From Podospora bellae-mahoneyi (lineage: Eukaryota; Ascomycota; Sordariomycetes; Sordariales; Podosporaceae), in NCBI RefSeq assembly GCF_035222275.1, contig NC_085881.1, positions 992,001-1,056,000 of the forward strand: a DNA stretch of 64,000 nucleotides, read 5' to 3'. The stretch's first letter is position 1. Each line of letters begins with the position of its first letter. Below, in pieces: positions 46,201-55,818 of this stretch. The position numbers were made by a program, and so were the translations under genes. Below the pieces are notes generated by a model. It was not told the DNA's origin and did no database searches. It saw only the letters and a list, made by a program, of their open reading frames with translations.

Positions 46201-46740
46201 GGCTGTGCCTTTGCCGTGTGACATTCCCCCACCTCTTTCTCTCTCTGTCTTGCTTTCCCCTGCCTGCTGGCTGAGCTGCGCTGACGTCTATGGCGGATTC
46301 TTTTGGGCATCCAGCTCGCGGTTGTCGATTTTCAGCTCTTTCCTACTGACGCTATGTGAAGAAGCTAAACCCGAAAAAGTCCAACATCACCTTATCTCCC
46401 ATAGTCACATTCATCTTTCACCACTCATCCCTCTCAAGCTCAACTACCGAGGTCCAAACCCCCCAAGTCTAGGCTCATCTGGTACGCTCTGGATCTGATC
46501 AGCGGGTTGTCCATCGCAGGAAATCAGATCAGACCAAGCCCATGACTTGCAGTACCTTCCGGAGAAATGTCAAAAATCTGGTTGAAACACTGCAGCACAC
46601 ACGCACACACGCGGGGTTGTATCGAACGTTGATCTTTATCTCGAATCCGGGACCAATATTTCATTCACTACAGCAGATCGCCTACAGATTTTACCCATAT
46701 GTTACCTTGGTGTTAGCCTCCTGCGAGTTTAAGACATATA

Positions 46741-47365
46741 ATGGACGATAAGGCAAGTTCTTCAATATTAAAAATCTAGAGAGGTAACATTGAGAAAAGC
46801 TAATTGTACGCCACACCTACCTATCAACCGGCTATTATATAAGCAAGGATTACCAAACTTCCCTTATATTTTTGCCTTTTAAACTAAAAACTACGCGCTA
46901 AATGCTATATCTAACTAGTATTTAATTCAAATCTTCATAAATATAATTACTCGTCTATTTTATTGTATATTTTTATTGATTTAAATTACAAAATATTGTT
47001 TGTATATAAAATTATATATAAACGTTATTTACAACTGTTAAAAAAATAGAGCAGTAGTGATAATATGTACTATGTAGTGCACAAGTAGTAATACGGCAGT
47101 AATATAGTAAATTAAAAGCTATTTGTAAGTAGTATATAAGACTTAGCGCATAGCATGTAGCCTTAGCCTTGCCTGGCTTTAGTAGGTGCCTTGCCTGGCT
47201 TTATTAGGTAACTTGCCTAGCCTTAGCAGGTAGCTTGTAAGTACCCAAATTGTAACTCGGGCAGGTGCCACAGTAGACACGAACATTTTTTTTAGCTAAT
47301 CTTTCCAATGTCAACTTCCTGGTTTTTTTTTTTTTTTAAAAAAAAAAACTTGCCTTATCGTCCTT
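46741..47365. mobile_element. MITE-like nonautonomous DNA transposon (TA target, 19-bp inverted ends)
   Basis: The left end ATGGACGATAAGGCAAGTT (46741-46759) is the inverse complement of the right end AACTTGCCTTATCGTCCTT (47347-47365), with one mismatch in 19. Both ends are flanked by TA (46739-46740 and 47366-47367), the target duplication of Tc1/mariner/pogo-type elements. The 625-bp interior has no open frame, is very AT-rich and TpA-rich compared with its surroundings (consistent with RIP or decay), and holds three 22-bp tandem repeats plus a T15-A11 tract. It is therefore nonautonomous; any transposase source lies outside this window. Confidence 0.85.
47167..47232. repeat. Three 22-bp tandem repeats inside the MITE
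   Basis: Units start at 47167, 47189 and 47211 (CCTTGCCTGGCTTTAGTAGG and variants). Differences among them are mostly C/T or G/A, as expected after C-to-T decay. Confidence 0.85.
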
Positions 47366-47367
47366 TA

Positions 47368-47676
47368 CAGACATAGCCATATATGGACCTACATACATAG
47401 CTGCCTTTATTCTGCACAGGCAACAAAGGCGCTAAATTCCCAGCTTTTTTTTTTTTTTTTTTTGTTTTTTGCCCGGGAGAAGAAATAATAAAAGAAGAAA
47501 AAAGCAATGTCTGTTAGAACTCTTGGGGGTTCCTTGATCCGGTAAGGACTATCTGTACGGTTTCTGTGAGTCTCTTGGGGAGATATAAGGAGTGGGTGAA
47601 TGTAAGCTGTGTCTCACTCTATCTCGCAAGCATCTATTGAAAGTGAAAAAAAAAAGTGAGATCTGAGCTGCTTGTC

Positions 47677-47774
<98 letters not shown>

Positions 47775-49344
47775 TGGTGGCGAGCCAGGAAGGGATAGGC
47801 ATAATCATTACATACGTGGGAGGCACATAAACATGCACATCGGCATCGAATCGATCTTACTTTTTGCCTTTGGGTCTCGGGGACCTGGGGACAGGGACGT
47901 GGGGAGGTGTGAGATGGTGCTTGGGAAGGGGGAGGCTTGGCGGCTTGGTGGCTTTTGTTGGTTGGGAATGGGGTGCTGGTGGTGAGCAAACTTCACCAGA
48001 CCGGCCATGTCAACGTGATGTAAGAGATGATAGAGAGTCTATCTCTTGATATCAGCACGTAAGAGGGAATCCAAGTACCAAAAAGCATACCTACCTGAAC
48101 TAATCGAGCGGAAGTTTCTCAAGACAAAAATTGCAGACAAATCATTGAGTTGGACTGCCAGTATCGTATTCGCGCAGATTACCCCTTGGAGGAGATAGGA
48201 CACTGCTATCTTTTACACGGCCACAAACATGATAGGGCTAAGATAGGTAGGTAGGTGTGAGAAATAAATGTCAGTTAAATGTGTCTTCATCTCTTGCAAA
48301 ACCTCCAAATAAGGGTATCAGAGCCTATGTAGCAGATGTGAGCACACTCCATGTGTCAGGCATATCTTCAATAACAACACTAGCAATTAAAAATTACAGG
48401 ACAGCTCACGCGTCATAAAAGACACTGGGTTTGTAGCTATGATATGGCGAAGAATGGGTATGGTGTTGGTGGTGTATGCGCCATGGTGGTCCTGAGATGA
48501 TGAATAACTCACTTACCAAAAAGTATTCCAAGGTACCTTTCGACCTGGGCGTAAGCCCAGATATGGAGATTCGAACAAAAGATTTATTTCATCAGGAAAT
48601 CACTCTTTAGTCGCCACAAAAGCCAGCTCTGCGCCTTCTCAAACTTGAACTAATGTACATACCTGACCTTGACTCTGAACCTATACTGAGCTCGTATGTG
48701 TGGTGGATTATCTTATAATAGTAGTAACAGGTCAGACATGAATGTGTATCCTCCCTTCTCGCTCGTAGGAATGAGATAAGCCTGATTCCCGACTGCCCGA
48801 TTCTATCTAGCTCAACGATTTTGACTTCTATTCCCCTCGCTTTACGTCTCCCTGATGGATTTGGTATTGTGAAAACCAGTGAGATTGTTCCAAAAGAAAC
48901 AGCTCCTTCTTTTAAATGTTAGTGGATAGGTATCTAGAGTGGTTCTAGAGCTAAAACTTTGCTTGAACCTCAAGTATCTAGAGTCAGACAATTACTTGGC
49001 CACCGCCCAGGAACCTCCACACCTCGCTGATGACAACTTTCTTTCGCCTCTTTATCGTGTCACTGAGCGGTTAGCCTAAAGGAGGGGAAAGCGGCTCTGG
49101 GAGACTGAGGATGCTATACGTCCCTCAGGTTGATGGTAGTTGGGTACCTACAGAGAAGGTTGGTTGGACTGTGAAAGCCACCTAGTAGTCGATGTCCTCC
49201 GCTGTCCACTCCTTCTGTCTAGATGACTCAGCTATCTCGCAAGCCTCTACTTCTTAACGACTCTCCCCAGTTTGCTTTAACTCGACATAAGGATCATAAC
49301 GTATCGAACTCAGAACCCTGGAGAGGTCGGTCGGTAATAACCAG

Positions 49345-49376
<32 letters not shown>

Positions 49377-49655
49377 AGGCATCAGAATCAATTAACAAGG
49401 GAGCTGGCACTCACAGCAGGCGCTCAGTCACAGACGTGTTGCATATTTCAACGTGGATTTGAGAGAAGTTTTGATTTGTTGTTGTAAACGTTGTAGTAAA
49501 TTCATACTTCATAACTCATTCCTAAAAGCCAAAATGAAACAAGCGCTCTATCCGCCAAATCGCAGACAAAAGTTCCAATACTGTTACAGGGTATCTCCAT
49601 CATTCCCATCATGCGCCCATCACATCCATTATCATATCCCATCATTCATATGCAT
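47368..49655. other. Gene-free stretch between the MITE and the small basic gene
   Basis: It includes a T run (about 47443-47463), the long (GT)n microsatellite, a perfect CTGGGC-GTAA-GCCCAG hairpin at 48545-48560 and a CAG/TAG triplet run at about 49347-49376. No protein gene recognised. The 48.0-49.2 kb part has no repeat or coding signal that I can see. Confidence 0.5.
47679..47773. repeat. (GT)n microsatellite, about 47 units
   Basis: An uninterrupted GT run of 95 bases. It yields artefactual Val-Cys or Thr-His open frames on the two strands. Confidence 0.98.
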
Positions 49656-50021
49656 TTAGTAAAATCTCCTCCTGCTTCCCCGGCCATCAGTGCCATGCAT
49701 CCTCCTCGTGCCCGCAGCCTTCTGGCCAGGTCTTCCAGTGAGAGTTCCCTTCAACTTCAGGAAGGCACCACTGATCTTGTCACCGATGGATGGCCGCCTC
49801 TGCTGGTGATGGACAGGGGCGACGGTGGTGTGGTGATGATGGGTGGTAGTGGCATGATGTCTGCGCTTTCCGCCAAAGAGACCGCCTCGGCGACGGGTAG
49901 AGGTAGTCATGGGAGCGGCGGTGGTGTGATGAGTGCGACGAGGGCCGCCGAAGAGACCTCTGCGACGGCGGGGAGCGGTAGTAGTGACTACAGGAGCGGC
50001 GTGGTGACGGCGACCGAACAT
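49656..50021 (-). CDS. Small basic His/Thr/Arg-rich conserved-looking protein, unknown function
   Basis: A single exon of 121 aa. The start at 50021 is chosen for its strong context (ATCAAAATG); the frame is open further upstream but that part is unlike protein. The N-terminal half is made of repeated modules: an FGRRHH start, then RRRRGLFGG and RRRGGLFGG separated by Thr/His/Ala-rich linkers. The C-terminal third (RRPSIGDKISGAFLKLKGTL and GTRRMHGTDGRGSRR) looks conserved and ordered, with an amphipathic helix. I have an impression of similar small proteins in other filamentous ascomycetes but cannot name a family. No signal peptide or membrane segment. A GATCTCGATC motif lies 280 bp upstream of the start, shared with the GATA-factor upstream region. 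Confidence 0.7.
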   Translation of the reverse strand: MFGRRHHAAPVVTTTAPRRRRGLFGGPRRTHHTTAAPMTTSTRRRGGLFGGKRRHHATTTHHHHTTVAPVHHQQRRPSIGDKISGAFLKLKGTLTGRPGQKAAGTRRMHGTDGRGSRRRFY

Positions 50022-51321
50022 TTTGATGGTTTGGGTTTGGTGTTGTGGTTGGTATTGGTTAATGTAGGTAGTGTTTGGTTTGCAGTTGATGTTCAAATTG
50101 AACTCTTGAGAATGTTTGTTTGTTTTGCTTCTGTGTAGATGCTGATGATAATGAAGGAATTAAGACCTGTTTCTCGAGGTCAGATCAAGCAAAATATATA
50201 CACCATCTCATCGGCCCTTCCCCCTCCCTTCCACGTCACAGCTTTCTTACAATGTGATCTCCCATACTTGATTCAGACCCTTAGACCCTTGATGCATTCA
50301 GATCTCGATCCTCTCCACAGCTTAATCCAACTTTCCAAAGACAGGGATGACATCAACCTCTTGCCAAACCAAAGAACACAAAACAAGCAAAAAGTCAACC
50401 ATGACGAGCCCCTTTGGACCCTTGAACCACCCAACATCGTCAGTGGCGTCCGCTGCGGTAATGCGCTGAGAATCTCATTGGTTGCCCTAAACACCCTTCT
50501 CTTTCAGCGAGCCTTCAGTGCAACCAAATGCGCACCAATCAAGTCTCGTTTCTTGGACTTTTTGGGCAATCGGAACGGCCCCACACAGGGTATGATGTCA
50601 CGGTTCATGTCACTTGTCAGACGGCTCGTGCCGTGACAACCGTTGGACTCAAACTCGAAGTGGGCATTCTACCTACTGCCCATACCGCTGGGCACTGACA
50701 GGGTAAGCTCCGATGATTTGAGGACGTTGATTGTTGTGCGAGCATCATAGCTTGCGTGTTCACCACGTGGATGTGATACCTTGTTCGGACCGTTGGGCCG
50801 TTGGGAGTGGAAACTTGCGATGTTCCACATGACTGCCTATGTATGTAGGTAGCCGAATATTCCAAGGAGGAACAAGTGTCTGCTAAGAATAGAATTCGAG
50901 CATTAGCTAATAGCCATAGAAGGATTCTAGTGGGATTATACAGTCTTGATGCTCTCAGCAATATGTGAGAGTCTTGCACGGCTGGGTGATGCCATCACTT
51001 TACTCAAAATCACTTCCGATCCAGACACTCCTTACCTATTGATATCCCACCTTAATATTATCACATTATTCAAGTCCGAAGATATGTCATTTCCCTTGCA
51101 CCAACTTTTTGTCCACCAAAATCAAATTACAACTTGAGTAGGTACGGAATAAATAATTGTTGTTACCGAACTGTAACTGCTGGCTGCCCCGTCCCGCCAA
51201 GTCTCGCATCTCCAGCACACTCGGATATGTGTCCACAAAACCCACATTCGATAACAAATTCACGTCGGGAATTGTTGAAAAGCCCTAATCCTCCACCTGA
51301 TCCACAACAACTCAATAAAAT
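50022..51321. other. Intergenic region upstream of the small basic gene
   Basis: Contains the promoter of the minus-strand small gene and the GATC motif at 50301. Short open frames are not convincing. The sequence just before 51322 is the 5' flank of the tRNA. Confidence 0.5.
50301..50310. promoter_or_regulatory. GATCTCGATC, third copy of the GATCGAGATC motif (opposite strand)
   Basis: The exact reverse complement of the decamers at 37424 and 39481, placed 280 bp upstream of the small basic protein start. Candidate white-collar-type light-response element by similarity to GATCGA sites; not proven. Confidence 0.35.
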
Positions 51322-51410
51322 CCCCTTGTGGTGTAGTTGGCTATCACGTTCGGCTGTAAATGCAATTTATCGATACCGAAAGGTCACCGGCTCGATTCCG
51401 GTCGAGGGGA
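51322..51410 (+). tRNA. tRNA-Tyr (GUA) with a 15-nt intron
   Basis: A full cloverleaf can be drawn. The acceptor CCCCTTG pairs with CGAGGGG, followed by discriminator A73. The D arm is GTG...CAC. The anticodon stem TTCGG pairs with CCGAA. The T arm is ACCGG-CTCGATT-CCGGT. The anticodon loop CTGTAA carries GTA at 51356-51358. The intron 51360-51374 sits one base 3' of the anticodon, the canonical position. The C1-G72 pair and A73 match eukaryotic Tyr identity elements. Transcription by pol III from internal boxes is expected; the B box CTCGATTCC is slightly off consensus. Confidence 0.93.
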
Positions 51411-51865
51411 CACATCCTTTTGCCTTCACCTCAGTAAGGTGGCTCTTTGTTTTTGATTCAGCTATGAAGACTCTTTTTTTTTCTGGGATGCTATGTGCTT
51501 CACAAACAACCCTACGTGCATAATTCTGGAGATATATATTATACAATGGGTTGCTTAACCTACACAGCACAGTCGTTACATCAGGTCACCAGAACCCATA
51601 ACATTGGACTCAACCCATTGAAATGCCATGTCGTTCATCAGAAAATCATTAAACAGGCTGTAGATTCCTGGTAATAGCTTCGGCGAACATTGAGTACCAA
51701 TCTTTAGGATTTGCTAGCAACCTTAAAAGACCCATTTCAGGCTGTTTCGTAGAAAACAATAAACTTCCTCCGCCAAGGGTATCATTCCAACCAAGCCACT
51801 CTACAGTCTCATCAATGCCGTATCCATACTTTGCGTCATCATACAACGAAAACTTACAACCCCCC
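51411..51865. other. Region between tRNA-Tyr and the ceramidase 3' end
   Basis: Probably holds the ceramidase 3' UTR. A minus-strand frame from 51891 down to 51649 (about 80 codons, ending ...FAEAITRNLQPV) has protein-like composition but no ATG and no recognised family. A T8 run after 51470 is a possible pol III stop, but it lies about 60 nt past the tRNA. Confidence 0.4.
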
Positions 51866-54355
51866 TCAAGCCTTAAAGCTGAAACAATCACTCACACCCT
51901 CGAAGCTTTCCACGCCTCCCAACAACCCCTTCTTATCCCCAAAGTACCTGATCCGATACGCCGTCCCCTTCTCCATCTCCCCCTCTCCCTCAAGAGCGGT
52001 ATCCCATCCGATCGTCACCTCACTCCAACCCATAAGCTCACTCGTCCTCTCCCACTCAAAAATCACACTCCAGTCCCCATCATCTCTGAACCTTTCCCAC
52101 GTCCCATCCTTACCCAGCTTCTCAACAGCAGCATACGTGCCGTCCAGCCTCAGATTGTTTCTCGGATTGGCTCCAACAAACCGAACCCTGACCACATCCC
52201 CAATCACATAAGGAGTACCCTTCTCAGCATCCGTCAAAACATCCCCAAAAGACTTGAGAAGCGGCGCATTGTCCATCACCACCGACGGGATAAACGACAA
52301 CGACCGGTTCGTATTATCCGGCGGATACACCATAGACTTCTGATCATGCGGCGGAGGCGCCGGCGAATCCGGATTCAAATACCCCAACAGCCCCATCGTG
52401 ACGTTGATATACGCCGCCAGCGTGTGCGGTCCATAGAGAGTCGAAGCCCCTTCATACCTCTGGATCCCGTACTCCTCTTCCGTAGTGATATAATGCGTAT
52501 AACTGTTGGCCGGACCCCCCAACACAACAACCGCATCCTCTCCCGCCTCATCGCTGGTCCTCACGGCCTCCTTCCATCTCCGTCCAGCCATCGTCGTCGC
52601 CTCCCCAGGCGAAACAATAATAAAAAGCTGTCCAACTCTAAACACTTGAACATCAACCACATTCGGCGTCCACAGATACGGCCTCTCCATCTCCCCCACA
52701 TCCAGCAAAATCGGCTTGGCACCATGACACGCCCTCTGCTCCTCGGTCGCATCCTTCAAAAACCTCGACACAACCTTCCACACCGGCGAAGTGGTGTTTT
52801 CGTTCCCATCATGCTGCGTAAAATCAAACGCCCCCGGCCCATCACTCGTCCCCGCCGCAAAAGAATACCCCAGCGCAGCCGGACAAGTCTTTGCCATCCT
52901 CCCACCCGGCAGCTCAAACTCAAACCCGGTCATGTTGTGAAACTTGTGAAAAGCCTTCACCCAACCCCCCCTCACCGGCGTGAGCTCCCCCTCGTCAAAC
53001 AGTTTCCTCGCAGGCTCAAACTGCCTCTTCCCAATCTCGAAACAGGAACTAGCTCCGCTGTCCGGAGTTTGAAACCCGGGCCCACGACCATGACAAGACT
53101 GTGACTTGCCATCAACAGGACAAGTGCTATTCTCAAAACTGCACATCTCCCCCGACCCATCCTCGCACCACGCGCCCAGAACATTAGGACTCGTATCACC
53201 CACACTCGCCTGGCTGAAACCAGCCACAAAATCTGGATTCTCCCCTCTCATCGACTTTTCAAACAAATAGGCCGCAACCCCTTTATTATCCCCCGCTATT
53301 AGGGTGTTGTTCCCCAACAACGAAGTCCCATGGACGGGAAACCACGTCAGCACACCCAAAGCCTTCTCATCAGCGGCACGTTCAAATTTCAAGAGCGTCA
53401 AATCCTTTTCAACGGACCCGTCGTCTTCGATGCTAATATTATACCTCACCCTCTCCTCCTCAGGGTTGGCAAGGTAAGCAAACAAACTCCGGTTGATATT
53501 CGCGCCAAAAACCTTTGTCGTCCCGACGCTGAGATACCCCGGCGCCAGACTCTGATGCGCTTTTCTGATGGATTCTACCGCCCCGTCCACAATGGCTCGG
53601 TAGCCTTGGTGATCAAACCCTTTGCTTGTGATTTGTGGGAGGAGGTAATTCAACCACCCAGCTGGCCCAGCGTGGGAGTGCGTTCCCGTAACAGCAACGT
53701 TATGGTGACTATACACTTTATATTCCTTCCCCAAGCTCTCGAGAGCGTTGAGGATGCCGTAGCGAACGGCGGTGTCACCTGATTGGGTGTCCAGCACTAA
53801 GTAAACCAACCGGTCGGAAGGGTTGTCGATGTTGCCGACGATGAAGGCGCGGGAGTAGAGGCGTTGACGGAGACCGGAACCGACTTGTTTTGGGTCGGCG
53901 TAGCCCATGAGGTTGATTTCGACTACGGGGCCGGTGATGTCTGCTTTGCCCACGCCGAGGAGATATGTGTTGTTGTTTTTGTTGTTATTGTTATTGTTAT
54001 TGTTATTGTTATTGTTGTTGTTATTGTTGTTATTGTTGTTATTGTTGTTATTGTTGTTGTTTGTTAGTGGGGGGTGGGGGGTTGAGGTTGTCCATGATGT
54101 CCAGTTTCCGGGGGCTTCGGCGGCAAACAATCTGAGTAGTGCACAGCCGAGGATGAGGGCGCCGAGGATGGAGGTGAGGTACCCGAGGATGGACCGGTAG
54201 TATATTCTTTTCGGTAGTGATCTCTTGTTCTCCGAGTCCCCGTCTCTGGTCTGTTGATGTGGTTGTGATAGCAACGGCTGTTGTTGATAAGCTCCGTCCT
54301 TTTCCGAGTCAACCCAGACGTTGGCGGAGTCGAGCAGTTTTTTGTGGGCGTCCAT
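51866..54355 (-). CDS. Neutral (alkaline-type) ceramidase, membrane-anchored
   Basis: A single exon of 829 aa. Neutral ceramidases hydrolyse ceramide to sphingoid base and fatty acid (EC 3.5.1.23) using a zinc site and a Ser nucleophile. Visible signatures are LLGVGKADITGPVVEINLMG at the start of the domain, zinc-binding His in VTGTHSHAGP and WFPVHGTS, the catalytic Ser in SVGDTSPNVLG, and the C-terminal immunoglobulin-like part (TYVIGDVVRVRFVGANPRNN). Residues about 54-78 (ILGYLTSILGALILGCALLR) form a single membrane segment after a 50-residue polar tail, so a type II anchor with the enzyme in the lumen or outside is likely. Between anchor and domain lies an Asn run of about 30 residues coded by AAC/AAT triplets. 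Several N-glycosylation sequons (NRS, NIS, NMT) fit an exported enzyme. Confidence 0.93.
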   Translation of the reverse strand: MDAHKKLLDSANVWVDSEKDGAYQQQPLLSQPHQQTRDGDSENKRSLPKRIYYRSILGYLTSILGALILGCALLRLFAAEAPGNWTSWTTSTPHPPLTNNNNNNNNNNNNNNNNNNNNNNNNNNNKNNNTYLLGVGKADITGPVVEINLMGYADPKQVGSGLRQRLYSRAFIVGNIDNPSDRLVYLVLDTQSGDTAVRYGILNALESLGKEYKVYSHHNVAVTGTHSHAGPAGWLNYLLPQITSKGFDHQGYRAIVDGAVESIRKAHQSLAPGYLSVGTTKVFGANINRSLFAYLANPEEERVRYNISIEDDGSVEKDLTLLKFERAADEKALGVLTWFPVHGTSLLGNNTLIAGDNKGVAAYLFEKSMRGENPDFVAGFSQASVGDTSPNVLGAWCEDGSGEMCSFENSTCPVDGKSQSCHGRGPGFQTPDSGASSCFEIGKRQFEPARKLFDEGELTPVRGGWVKAFHKFHNMTGFEFELPGGRMAKTCPAALGYSFAAGTSDGPGAFDFTQHDGNENTTSPVWKVVSRFLKDATEEQRACHGAKPILLDVGEMERPYLWTPNVVDVQVFRVGQLFIIVSPGEATTMAGRRWKEAVRTSDEAGEDAVVVLGGPANSYTHYITTEEEYGIQRYEGASTLYGPHTLAAYINVTMGLLGYLNPDSPAPPPHDQKSMVYPPDNTNRSLSFIPSVVMDNAPLLKSFGDVLTDAEKGTPYVIGDVVRVRFVGANPRNNLRLDGTYAAVEKLGKDGTWERFRDDGDWSVIFEWERTSELMGWSEVTIGWDTALEGEGEMEKGTAYRIRYFGDKKGLLGGVESFEGVSDCFSFKA
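53967..54063. repeat. AAC/AAT triplet microsatellite coding for poly-Asn
   Basis: On the plus strand a mixture of GTT and ATT triplets. On the minus strand it encodes about 26 Asn, one Lys and three more Asn within the ceramidase linker. Length variation would keep the frame. Confidence 0.95.
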
Positions 54356-55131
54356 GGTGGAGGATTTGCAGGGCGGAAGCTACCTGCACTGCATATTCGA
54401 GATGATAGTTGAGAGAAGCGAAAAAAAGTCTGAGATAGGTACTGTTGAAGCGGTGTTATCTGTTGTTGGTCACTTGAACCCAACTGTATTAGAAACCAAG
54501 CAACATGAACGATAGGCCTGGAGGTGATTTCTTGGCAGCGACTGCCTTGTGTCGTCATTTTCGCAGGAAACTGCCCGATTCGACAAAGGGGCGGTGCACA
54601 CCCCGCTGCCAAGAGTATCGGGGTGGGTGGCAGCCGTTTGCACTGAACTGAGGAGTTTGGCATTATATTTCACTTGGGAAGCTGTTTAGTTTTGAATGTC
54701 GGAGCAGTTTTTTCTATGTTTTTGATGGATGACGCAGTTGCAGTATTATTTCTTTAACTGCTGAAGCTGTCTTGGATATCTCATACCGAAAGAGCAGCAA
54801 GTGCTGTCTTAACTTGAAGTTGTCGTGCAGACACTAGATAAGATCTCCGATAAGAAGGCTAAGCCCACCCCTGGCGTCTGTTCACTGTGTAGAGTGGAGA
54901 CCGCATTTTTCCAAAGTGAGATCCAGCGCGTCTTCAAGCATCGCATCGCGCAGTCGCATTCATTTTGAGATTTCGTCAAGTTCAACCGTCCAGCACCACC
55001 ACCACCACCAAGATCCCCACGCCTGCTTCACACCAGTTATACAATCATAACAACAACAAAAAAAACCAACCTTTTCGCCCTCCACAAGTTCCCAATCTCT
55101 CTCAACTATAACCACCTACCCACCCTCCAAA
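54356..55131. promoter_or_regulatory. Divergent promoter region of ceramidase and SPF27
   Basis: The starts are 776 bp apart on opposite strands. A CAC-triplet run lies at about 54993-55009. The SPF27 side is CT/CA-rich just before the ATG, which is common in fungal leaders. No specific site identified. Confidence 0.5.
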
Positions 55132-55818
55132 ATGCCATCCATAACCACCATCCACGAGTCCCTCCCATGTAAGTTTCCTTCCCCCCAATCTGCCCTATTA
55201 TCCAACTCTCATCCTAACCTCCCAGACATCGACTCCCCCCCCACATCAACCCAACTAACCACCGCCCAAACCCTCATTACCCGCGAACGCACCCTCCACC
55301 CCGACGACCCCAACCACGCCCTCCTCCCCCCCCCCTACCACCCCCAATTCCTCACCCCTCTCCTTACATCCGAATTCTCCCGCCTCTCCAGTACCTCCCC
55401 CCCACCAAAACTAAACGCCCTGGACCTGTCCCGATACAACACCCTCCCCTCCCAACCCCCCAACCCCACCCCCCACTCCCTCCAGTCAGAACTCTCAAAA
55501 GCCTACACCTCCCACGCCTACATCTCCTCCCGCCGCTCCCACCTCGCCCTTCTAGACACCTACGGAAAAACCGCCTGGTTAGTCGGGAACTACCACCTCG
55601 AGGGTGAGCTCAAGGCCCTAGAGAAGGAACTCGCCCAGACCAAACAAGAGATTGATCTTGTGACTCTGGCGAGGAAGACAAGACAAGAAGAGGTCGGGTC
55701 GGAGATGAGGATGCTAGAGGAGAATTGGAAAATGGGGGTGGGGAGGGTGTTGGAGACGGAGGTGGCGACCGAGGGGGTGAGGAGGGAGGTTTTGGGGGTT
55801 CTTGCCGGAAGGGAGTAA
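55132..55818 (+). CDS. Pre-mRNA-splicing factor SPF27 (BCAS2/Cwf7) family
   Basis: Exon 1 is 55132-55168 and exon 2 is 55226-55818, giving 209 aa. The 57-nt intron is a multiple of three and has no stop, so an unspliced frame also reads through. Splicing recreates the family's N-terminal SLPYIDSPP block, which supports it. The C-terminal half is a coiled coil (HLEGELKALEKELAQTKQEI and onward), the part that binds Prp19/Cdc5 partners. SPF27 is a core member of the Prp19 (NineTeen) complex, active in spliceosome activation in the nucleus. The length is near that of animal and fission-yeast homologues. Confidence 0.88.
   Translation: MPSITTIHESLPCKFPSPQSALLSNSHPNLPDIDSPPTSTQLTTAQTLITRERTLHPDDPNHALLPPPYHPQFLTPLLTSEFSRLSSTSPPPKLNALDLSRYNTLPSQPPNPTPHSLQSELSKAYTSHAYISSRRSHLALLDTYGKTAWLVGNYHLEGELKALEKELAQTKQEIDLVTLARKTRQEEVGSEMRMLEENWKMGVGRVLETEVATEGVRREVLGVLAGRE

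Larger units (their letters stand above)
36831..46738. other. Long gene-free upstream region of the GATA-factor gene
   Basis: Nearly 10 kb hold no recognisable protein gene. Open frames are short, overlapping and without motifs. Repeats seen are CAGC/CAG-rich sequence at 37584-37668, four GGCAT units near 38382-38405, A-rich tracts near 38796-38824 and T runs near 43892 and 43970. Two copies of GATCGAGATC and a GATC cluster are listed separately. The likely content is the 5' leader (possibly with introns and upstream ORFs) and distal control elements of the GATA gene. Confidence 0.5.

Noticed and set aside
47614-47985. Cys-Val and Thr-His repeat frames over the GT microsatellite
   Set aside because: Purely the product of the dinucleotide repeat.
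48530-48605. Minus-strand CTGATGA and CGAAA around a perfect CTGGGC/GCCCAG hairpin, reminiscent of a hammerhead ribozyme
   Set aside because: The stretch between the two motifs does not close as stem II (first and last bases do not pair), and no stems I/III form around them. Probably chance.
51815-53104. 429-codon plus-strand frame opposite the ceramidase
   Set aside because: Arg/Pro/His-rich antisense shadow of the well-supported ceramidase.
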